NCBI RefSeq assembly: GCF_029867415.1
Contig: NC_081181.1
Location: forward strand, 125,059,042 to 125,123,041
Direction: 5' to 3'
Length of the DNA: 64,000 nt
Source of the DNA: Vicia villosa
Lineage: Eukaryota > Streptophyta > Magnoliopsida > Fabales > Fabaceae
Shown here one piece after another: positions 56,453-64,000 of this stretch (within the stretch, counting starts at the first letter, position 1; every line of letters begins with the position of its first letter). Made by a program: the position numbers and the translations under genes. The notes below the pieces were generated by a model. That model was not told the DNA's origin. It worked only from the letters and a program-made list of their open reading frames with translations, and searched no databases.

Positions 56453-56457
56453 TATTC
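56453..56457 (+). repeat. Target site duplication of the solo LTR, left copy (TATTC)
   Basis: TATTC before TGTAATACGG; matched by 60270-60274. Confidence 0.88.
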
Positions 56458-59400
56458 TGTAATACGGTGAACTGACTTTATCGAAATGTTGCGGATAGCA
56501 AGAGTCGCCACCGAATTTTATTTTATCCAATTGGAAAGGCAAGAAGAACAGGAAAGACCTTTGAAAGATTTTGAGTTCGGGGGTAGGTTATACAAAGGGA
56601 AGGTGTGAGGCACCCTTTGCATCCATGGTTATCCATGGGCTCTTAATTGCTTAGCTCACTTGTTCGTTTGAATTGTTTGAAAAGTGTCGTGTGTGAATAG
56701 TAAAAAACTTCGTTGAAGGACTTTAGCTTGTAAATAAGCGTAGCCTTGTTTTGAAAGTATTTGAAAAGGAGGTGTGAAAAGCATTTTTGAATTTGAATTT
56801 GTTATGAGCAAGCAATTAAGAACTAATTACCCTAAGTTCGTCTTTCTTGTTCTTTAAGTCTTTCGTTTGAAAGGGTCTATCCATACCATGAGAGGGCAGG
56901 AAGCCTTTCAATTGGATGTGCGGGTCATCAAGAGTAATCGTTCGCCATAAGACTGTCCCATGCCATAAAGAGGGCAGGTAGTCTAAGGGAAGGATAGAAT
57001 AATCATTTTAACCTTTTAGGCAACAGACGAGGATACCTTAGCAATGGGGACAAATCATCATTTACCGAGGCAACATCGAGGGACAAAAGTTATGATGAAT
57101 GAACTGAGGGCAACATTTGCTTTAGGTATCCTCGGAATCGAGGGACTTTGACTATTTACCCTAAAGGTGTGTGGGTGCACAATCACGTGGTTCAATTCAG
57201 TGGTATTTATCTTATAATTAGTTATCCTAAATTAATTAAAGGTTGCACTCCCTAGGATTACTAACCACGCAGTTTAAAATGAGCAGAAATTAAAGGCAGA
57301 AATTAAAGTTCCTACGCTATTACAATAAACACCTGCGGGGATGGGGGAAAAATTAACAAATAAGAAGGATCAATAATTAGAAAAAAAATCCTTAAGCGCC
57401 TTGATCTTCCTCGAACCCTGAAAATTAAAAGGAGAATAAATAAGGGTTAGTGTATTACAGATTCATTACCTATTTGAAGCAAACCTAATTTAGGCAAAGG
57501 CGAAAATAAAATTAAAAGATATTTAAAGAGGAAAAGAAATAGAAACAAGAAAAGAAATAGAAACTTAGCTTTTGATTTGACAGCGCATAGTCGGAGGATA
57601 TGGGGTAACCCTGAAAATATACACAAAAAAGAGAAATGTTAGTGCATTTACTGATCCAAACCCTAAGTGACCACAAACCCTAAAGGTTTAGGGATCCTAA
57701 AGGTTTTTTAAGAAAACTTATTGTGATCCAACAGAGGTTTGTAAGGCTAATAATGCGTTAATGAATAACACCTACCAGATGTATCAAGGTTAACAAACCT
57801 AAATATTATTAGTTCTCAATTAATTAACCAATTAAAAATATATACAAAATAATAATTTTTATCGTTTAAAAACAATTAATTTTATGAGAAAAAATCAAGT
57901 GTTTCGATCAAAAATAAATAGTAAAAAAATATGATAAAAGTAATTTGTTTTTTAAAAATATATAAACTTTAATAAAGAATAATAAAAAAGGGGAATAAAA
58001 GAATTCATGTAATAAATAAATAAATAAATAATTTGAGAAATCTTAGCTGCGATTTGGTGTGGGAGAGCTGTGAGTGTCTATGGTAGGCTTGTGAAGCTAA
58101 TTCGTCAAATCCGGATATGCCAACAATCCGACGGCTGCCATGTGAAGCTGCATAGTGGGCGCATGAGACTTGCAAGCACTGGATCTGCAAAGTGAACATT
58201 TGTTAAAATAAATAACCTGGGTGGGTATCGAACCCAGGTTTTGCTTGATGATCTCCACTCCTTCTTTTGCCATTTGCGCTGTGAATTCAATCTGTTATCA
58301 TATTCGCTTGTAATTAATAAATATAAAACAAATTAATAAAGGTAAACCAAAGTGGAACCCACGCTTGCCAACGACCAGCCACTCAGAATAAAGGGGAGAA
58401 AGCCAACGTTTTGACCAGCCAATAGAAATCCTTCATGCTGCCACGCGCTAGTCAAACGGTCAAAGGGACTGTTCATCGTCTCTTCCAAATTGCTGCTCCA
58501 GTTTCCTGCGGATTTTGTTACGACCTTAGCCGCGGATTTTCTTGCGACTTTTCCATCCAAAATCTGAAAACACAAGAACTCACAAGCAACGCATTAGATA
58601 AAGATTAATAGAGCCTAGATCCATCAAACAAGATGCTGCAAACTCATTGATGGCGTTGCTACGGTCTGGAACGGCTTGTAAGTTCATGTACGAAGCTTCA
58701 CCATCCTTGTGCCCTAACTATGGCATATACGCATACCTGCATAAAGCTTCCGAAAAGATTATTCTAAAAGGTCCTAAGCATGATTAGGAACACATACAAA
58801 TGCATCAAATTGATTTAAATGACATATATTGACAGTTTCGAAATCTTGAAAATACAAACAAACCGATGAACTTATAGGAGATGTTTCGGACGTGGAGAGC
58901 CTTGCTCAAGGGCGTGAATATGTCCCTGGGAGCCTTAAGAAGCTGATAGGATGATCATCTTTGGCTGAAACACGAGGGGAAGAGTCTTTTGATCATGCCC
59001 TAGTTTTCTTTGAATTTTGCCAATGAGAAACCCTTATGCTCTTGCCCCAAATTTCGTCCTCTTGCTTATGATTCTGAAGTGTACTTATAGAGGGATATTT
59101 TAGGTTAACAAATGTGGAAAAAATCCAATCAAATATTGCATTATAATGATAAAAGAATTTGATTGACTTTTTGCACATAAACCTTCTATTTTGGTCTCTT
59201 TTCTATTTCCAATCCTTTTCCACGAAATTTTGATCAAAATAAATGTATTTGGATGATTGGATTTGATGGAAGAATCAATCTTTTGATTAAATCTAATTAT
59301 CTCATATTTTACTAAATTTATTTAACATTTAAATGGATAAAATTCAAAATAAATGAAATAAATATTATAAAATAAGATAAATAGGTTTATGAATCTTGGT

Positions 59401-60269
59401 GTGGCCCATGGATGTGTTTGAGATCCAAAGATTAGGCCCAAGGGTTCAAAATACCAAAATTCTCCATTTTGCATTAGGGTCAATTCCTCAAAATCGACCA
59501 ACTTATGCAAGCTATAACTCATTCATATTTTATCATATGGAGATGATCTAGGACTTCTTGGAAACCCTGAGGAGTCATCTAACCAACGTTTTTGGTCCCG
59601 TGTCAAAATAATTTTCCATGCTCCTTGTGTGTCTTTTTGAAAAAAGTGACTTTTTGTTGACTTTTGAAAATGACCTATAATGTTTTGGTCCATATCTCCT
59701 AAATGAAGCATTTTTAGCCTTGGCTTGTGAGAGACAGAATTGTAGAGAATTCAATTTCCTTCAAAATGAGCTTTGGATGGAAAATTTTTGATGTTCCATG
59801 GGGAAGTTATGGCTGGTCAAAGTTGGGTTGACTTTCTCCTATGAAAACCCTAATTTAGAAACTTTTGAATGTATTGATTTCTGATCTTTTCTTGATGAAT
59901 CATGATCAATCCTTGATCAAATGATGAATGGCACTTCATAATGAGGATGTTGACCAAAAATCAGAAGTTTTGACTGTACTTTGACTATAGTTGACTTTTA
60001 AGTCAAATCAGTCGATTATTGATCGTTTGAACTGTAGACTGAGCAATCTTATGAACCAGAGCTTGAAACATGATGTGAGGATACTATGAGGCATATGAGA
60101 GACCATGGGATCTACTTGAGGTATCAGAGACTGATTATACTTTGAGAAAATCAAAACCCTAGTTTGAGGCATTCATTTAGGAGATAGGTAGCGTTGAGCA
60201 ATTGGAGATCTTTGAGCATTTGAAAGTCAAACGGACTGAAATATTATGGGCAAATTTTGGGGTATGACA
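56458..60269 (-). mobile_element. Solo LTR of an Ogre-like element (3812 bp), D type
   Basis: Minus strand starts TGTCATACCCCAAAATTTGC at 60269 and ends CCGTATTACA at 56458, flanked on both sides by TATTC. No primer binding site, polypurine tract or internal region adjoins it, so it is a solo LTR left by recombination between two LTRs. Its first 300 bp match the D stub at 61093-61395. Its end shares the block CCATGGATAACCATGG...CACCTTCCCTTTGTATAACC with LTRs A and B. A TATA-like TATAAGT lies at about 59083-59089. Confidence 0.9.
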
Positions 60270-60274
60270 TATTC
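60270..60274 (+). repeat. Target site duplication of the solo LTR, right copy (TATTC)
   Basis: TATTC after GGGGTATGACA; equals 56453-56457. Confidence 0.88.
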
Positions 60275-60277
60275 CTT

Positions 60278-61083
60278 CTACTGCAGCTCAGCCAAAGAAG
60301 GAAGAACTCTTCCTCGAATCCATGCAGGATCAACAGAAGATTGAGCTTTTACAGAAGCTTCCAAATAACGCTTAACAGCCTTGTTAAGCTCTTCTTTGAA
60401 TAAGGAGGCAAAACCTTTAACAGGAACCCTTCTGGTCAGAATATCTGGAAATATTCTTGGAACAGAAGTAACCTTCTCAATAAGACGCATCCTTTGTAGA
60501 TCAAAGCCATTCATAACATGTCCTTGAATGACACCAAAGAACCTGGATGTTCCAATAGTTCTTAGAGAACCCAACAAGTCACTTTCTATCAGAATGTCTG
60601 AAATCATTCTGGCGAAGGGAATAGCATTCCTCTTGAAGTCTGGAAACTTCTTGCATTCTTCATCTCGTGATTCTTCAAGACTTGTTTTCAAATTCTGAAA
60701 AGAATGTTTGAGATGTTAACTTCAATCCCTCTTCCAATGCAGAAAAGAGCATACTTGTGATCTGGATTGATGTATGTAGAGGTAAAAGATCTCTTTCTAT
60801 GATAGAGAGATACTAGAATAATCTCAGCCCAAACTTTGTAGAACGGCTTCAACAAACCAGTTTGATGAGATGCAATACCAGAAGTATTAGATATTTGCCT
60901 CTCAAATGTTATCCAACAAACTCTACCAGAAAGAGCACCTGTACATCCTTCTTCATCATCCAGATTGTACAACTTTCTGATTAACTTCTCAGTTATCACA
61001 ACTTCATGCCCTAACACGAAGGAGATGATTGCAGTTGGGGTAACCGTTGCATGAGCCCAGAAGGAGATGATCTCAGTTATCAC
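60278..61083 (-). pseudogene. Extra (envelope-like) ORF of the copia element, N-terminal part, frameshifted
   Basis: Two overlapping frames on the minus strand, 61083-60688 and 60691-60278, clearly one protein broken by a shift near 60690. The protein has F-x-L-G-H-E-V-V-I and ALFCIGRGIEVNISNILF segments and the segment FARMISDILIESDLLG, features I associate with the family called putative plant transposon protein in legumes. The second frame ends at TAG (60278-60280), four bases before the solo LTR's TSD. The start of the ORF is lost at 61092. Confidence 0.6.
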
Positions 61084-61092
61084 AACTTCTCA

Positions 61093-61395
61093 GTTTTGAC
61101 TGTACTTTGACTATAGTTGACTTTTAAGTCAAATCAGTCGATTATTGATCGTTTGAACTGTAGACTGAGCAATCTTATGAACCAGAGCTTGAAACTTGAT
61201 GTGAGGATACTACGAGGCATATGAGAGACCATGGGATCTACTTGAGGTATCAGAGACTGATTATACTTTGAGAAAATCAAAACCCTAGTTTGAGGCATTC
61301 ATTTAGGAGATAGGTAGCGTTGAGCAATTGGAGATCTTTGAGCATTTGAAAGTCAGACGGACTGAAATATTATGGGCAAATTTTGGGGTATGACA
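61093..61395 (-). mobile_element. Truncated 3' LTR start of element D (303 bp)
   Basis: Minus strand starts TGTCATACCCCAAAATTTGC at 61395 and matches the solo LTR start (60269 downwards) almost base for base until CAGTCAAAAC, then stops abruptly at the copia fragment. Confidence 0.85.
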
Positions 61396-61418
61396 ACTGC
61401 CCCTGTTCAATCTTCTTA
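61396..61418 (-). other. Polypurine tract of element D
   Basis: Minus strand reads AAGAAGATTGAACAGGGGCAGT before the LTR start; same position and type as at 36000-36021. Confidence 0.8.
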
Positions 61419-61559
61419 TATCTGAGGATGTAAATTGGCTTGTGGGCCTGTTGGAATCTGAAGGTAGAAGAGGATTGAACACTAGAATACCCAGGAATTT
61501 GCCCTAGCTGAAGCAGGGACTTTTGTCGGAGATGGGCTCGAAGATGCCATCCGGGTGTT

Positions 61560-61815
61560 TGGAAAAGATGTATGATTGAGATGGGCTTAAAGATGCCACC
61601 CGGCTTGATAGACTTTAGAATACGTCGTACGTTAGACCGTATCTGAAGAATATACTTAGGATGAGTCGTATGTTAGACTGGAGGATGTTTGCATCAGCAG
61701 ATGTCTGGAAAACCGTGCGTTAGGTCGAAGGATGAGTCGTGCGTTAGACTAAATCCAAATTGCATCCGTTGATGTCTGGAAAATCGTGTGTTAGGTTGAT
61801 GGAGCTTAGTATGTT
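61560..61815 (-). repeat. Irregular duplicated words in the 3' region of element D
   Basis: GATGGGCTTAAAGATGCCACCCGG and a near copy at 61530; and two related blocks with GATGTCTGGAAAA(C/T)CGTG(C/T)GTTAGG (about 61697 and 61768). Confidence 0.6.
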
Positions 61816-61869
61816 GAGAAGTGTTTGTTGGAGATTGATCGTGTCAGCACCGTTCGTAGTAACTGAATT

Positions 61870-62255
61870 AGATCTTGGAAGGATGATCGTTTAAGGAACC
61901 GTCTGAGGTATCGACTTAAATTTGAGGGTAGATTGTTTAAGGAACCGTCTGAGGTATCGACTTTAAATCTGAAGGTAGATCATTAAGGAACCGTCCAAGG
62001 TATCGACTTAGATCCGAAGATAGATCATTAAGGAACCGTCCAAGGTATCGACTTAGATCCGAAAATAGATTGTTTAAGGAACCGTCTGAGGTATCGACTT
62101 AAATCTGAAGGTAGATCGTTTAAGGAACCGTCCAAGGTATCGACTTAGATCCAAAGGTAGATCATTAAGGAACCGTCCAAGGTATCGACTTAGATCCAAA
62201 GGTAGATCATTAAGGAACCGTCCAAGGTATCGACTTAGATCTGAAAGGTTTTGAA
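61870..62255 (-). repeat. Minisatellite of about 45-47 bp, eight or so units (element D)
   Basis: Plus-strand core AAGGAACCGTCTGAGGTATC or AAGGAACCGTCCAAGGTATC recurs about every 46 bp. The reverse complement matches the unit at 35533 (CCTCAGACGGTTCC), so D shares this array type with the complete Ogre. Confidence 0.9.
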
Positions 62256-63770
62256 GTTGTTTATTTAACTGCAGCAGTAACCTGAAAAAGGCAAAGTTAG
62301 TTTTGTATGCCATGTCATGATGCATGTAATGTGTTTATGTGCCGGGATTCTCAAAATAAATAAGAACCTTGCATGTTATGTACGCATCTGTCGCGATGCA
62401 TTATATATTATGTATGAACATGTATGCAATTGTATGAATATGTTTATGATTTATGATGTATGACTTATGATTTATGCTATTTGACACATCTTGATTGAGA
62501 AGGTGGATCTCCATGTCGTTGTATTTTTTATGTTTGATCTTATCTTGAAGGTGCTCAGCGGGGGATTTATGATTTCTTGCTTGGGGATGATCAGTAACTT
62601 GATGTGCCCAGACTGGGGATAAGGGATATTAACAAACCATGTTTGGAGCAGAGAAGCAGGTCGGGGAACAGACGATGTCAAATATGTGAACTCTGTTGAG
62701 GAGCTATGTCTTTGTCGGGACGAGAGCCTCTGAAGATATCTTCTTGAGGATTGCGCTGTGGGGATATGATCTTGTGAAGTCAGGAAGGCACGGGTGCCCT
62801 GAACATTGCCCCCAGTATTATAGTAATTACCATTCCTGGATTCGTATTGATTGGAAAACACCAATAAATATTGATCGAAGCGTTGAACATGCCTTGTGTA
62901 CTTTGCCCCCAGCTAGTAGGAACTTGAAGAGGTTCACCTCGCGGGGACTTTATGAAGTGTATATTGTAAGTGACATGCCCCTAGTAATCGTAAACTTAGG
63001 ATGATTCCCCTGACTGATCGAGCGATGGCTTCTGACCCACTTGGGTGCATGCCCCTGATTGTTTTTGCTTTTGAGAGATTCTCAGAATCTTGACTTGATT
63101 GCCCCAGATTTGACTGGATAGACTGCGTCATGCCCCTTGTATACGTAGGAGACATTGCTTCTTGGAGTAATATTGTCTGTCGGGATAACTTTCAGTCATT
63201 AGCCATACCATGTGCAAATTCTTCATGATGCTAACATTTGAAATTATGTAGCAAAATATATTTAATAATGAATTCATGAGATGCAATACATATGTCTGTC
63301 TTGAGTTTGTTAAAAAACATTAAAACTGGATATGTAAAAGCATGATGTTTATAAAAACGTGATGTTTGTAAAAAACGAAGTGTCAACTCAGCATTTGTGG
63401 TAAACCTTAAGGAGTCAGGATACCTTTTTTGGTGACAGTATGCTTTCGAACTAACCATGCTTCAGTTAGGACTTTCAAGGGTTGTAACGTGGCTTGGTTC
63501 ACGGTTTAAGAAGCAAAGGATAAAGGCTCAAAAATTGATTGTACCCATCCCCTTCGTGATGATCCTCAGTCCTAAGCTCAACTAATACAACTTATGCATT
63601 CAGGTTCCAAGAGACTTTTTGGATTTGCACCTTTGATAATGATGATGGTTCACAAGCAAAGAGAACTTTTGAGATGGCAGTCACTTCTTCCTTTTGGTAG
63701 TCACAACATTGTGTTGTTCAGGAATTTATTGTCTTCTCTTTTTTCATTTTTAGATATCCCTAACTTTTGC

Positions 63771-63848
63771 CTGAACTGTCTATTTTGAGCTTACAGTCAG
63801 CGGGATGCCTTGATTTTTGCCTAAGTCATCTTTTGATTTTTGACTTAG
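63771..63848 (-). other. Two RNA hairpins of the Ogre 3' array type (element D)
   Basis: Arms 63821-63828 / 63841-63848 (CTAAGTCA with TGACTTAG) and 63771-63779 / 63793-63800 (CTGAACTGT with ACAGTCAG, one bulge). Flanking words GGCAAAAATCA and GGCAAAAGTTAGGG on the minus strand are as in R and the complete Ogre. Confidence 0.58.
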
Positions 63849-64000
63849 CAGGCTTTTCTTTGTATATATATTTTTTCATTTTTTCTCTTTTTGAAAGATA
63901 TTAACTGCCTCGCTTAATGATTGATGAACCATCATTGGCTTTTGATTGACATCTCCAACACTTCTTTGATGTGTGCGGATGAACGCTTGTGGTTGAAATC

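Larger units (their letters stand above)
53571..61092 (-). mobile_element. Fragment of a SIRE/Maximus-type Ty1/copia element with extra envelope-like ORF
   Basis: Minus strand: part of an extra ORF (61083 downwards), interrupted by a solo LTR (56458-60269), its C-terminal part (56452-55213), a non-coding spacer, a polypurine tract AAAAAGGGGGAGAT and an LTR start TGTTAGAACAAGATTTG at 54158. That tract plus LTR start is characteristic of SIRE/Maximus copia elements. The LTR is cut at 53571 by element R. Gag, pol and the 5' LTR are missing. Confidence 0.75.
61396..64000 (-). mobile_element. Element D: internal 3' part of a third Ogre-like element, runs out of the window
   Basis: Minus strand, next to the polypurine tract and LTR stub. 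It shares blocks with R and L: 63440-63600 matches R's 44930-45110, and 63760-63850 matches R's hairpin region 45250-45360. No coding domain is visible in the 2.6 kb present, so it is probably of the same non-autonomous family, though its coding part could lie to the right. Confidence 0.7.

Noticed and set aside
58200..58260. tRNA-like GGTTCGATACC B-box word in the solo LTR (minus strand)
   Set aside because: No acceptor stem, D arm or anticodon arm can be formed around it; a short CCTGG/CCAGG inverted repeat alone is not a tRNA.
53571..61092. Host gene between R and D
   Set aside because: The polypurine tract, LTR start and the extra ORF identify it as a copia element; no exon-like conserved host domain was seen.

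Overview
The window is plant nuclear DNA made, as far as I can see, entirely of nested LTR retrotransposons. No host protein gene, rRNA gene or tRNA gene is supported. The elements belong mainly to the Ogre (Tat, Ty3/gypsy) group. The markers are LTRs of about 4.5 kb starting TGTTATACCCC or TGTCATACCCC, a primer binding site matching the 3' end of tRNA-Arg, an extra ORF1 before gag, a spliced gag-pro/pol junction, and a second RNase H domain. Giant Ogre elements at this density are typical of legumes of the tribe Fabeae (pea, vetch, lentil, Lathyrus). The species cannot be fixed from the sequence.

The nesting can be read from oldest to youngest. (1) At the right end, a minus-strand Ogre-like element D (internal part 61396-64000, LTR stub 61093-61395) abuts a minus-strand fragment of a SIRE/Maximus-type Ty1/copia element (53571-61092) with its 3' LTR, polypurine tract and extra envelope-like ORF. 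(2) A minus-strand solo LTR of the D type (56458-60269, TSD TATTC) sits in that extra ORF. (3) Element R (minus strand; 5' LTR 49046-53570, internal 41795-49045, first 92 bp of the 3' LTR at 41703-41794) is inserted in the copia LTR. (4) Element L (plus strand; internal 1-6314, 3' LTR 6315-9829 continuing at 40641-41702) is inserted in R's 3' LTR. (5) Element A (plus strand, 9830-40635, TSD ATACC) is inserted in L's 3' LTR.

R, L and D look like one family of non-autonomous Ogre derivatives. R's internal region is only about 7.25 kb and keeps a broken gag-like frame with two zinc-knuckle modules but no protease, RT or integrase; L shows the same gag-like frame. The three share long non-coding stretches and minisatellites before the polypurine tract. 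Element A's outer LTRs are almost identical (two substitutions and one indel by eye), so the insertion is very young. Its inner structure is odd: 5' LTR, ORF1 and gag start, a 100-N assembly gap, a piece of a different Ogre (X), a second and diverged 5' LTR (B), one complete internal region, then the A-type 3' LTR. This is either a chimeric assembly or an ectopic recombinant.

The one complete internal region (24366-36021) looks coding-competent: ORF1 (25037-26380), gag-pro (26680-30440), a 263-bp intron (30441-30703), and RT, RNase H, second RNase H and integrase (30704-34151). Directly after the pol stop lie three short hairpins whose stems differ but stay paired and whose apical part is constant. 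Related hairpins with yet other paired stems occur at the equivalent place in R and D. This RNA structure array is the most interesting signal I found.
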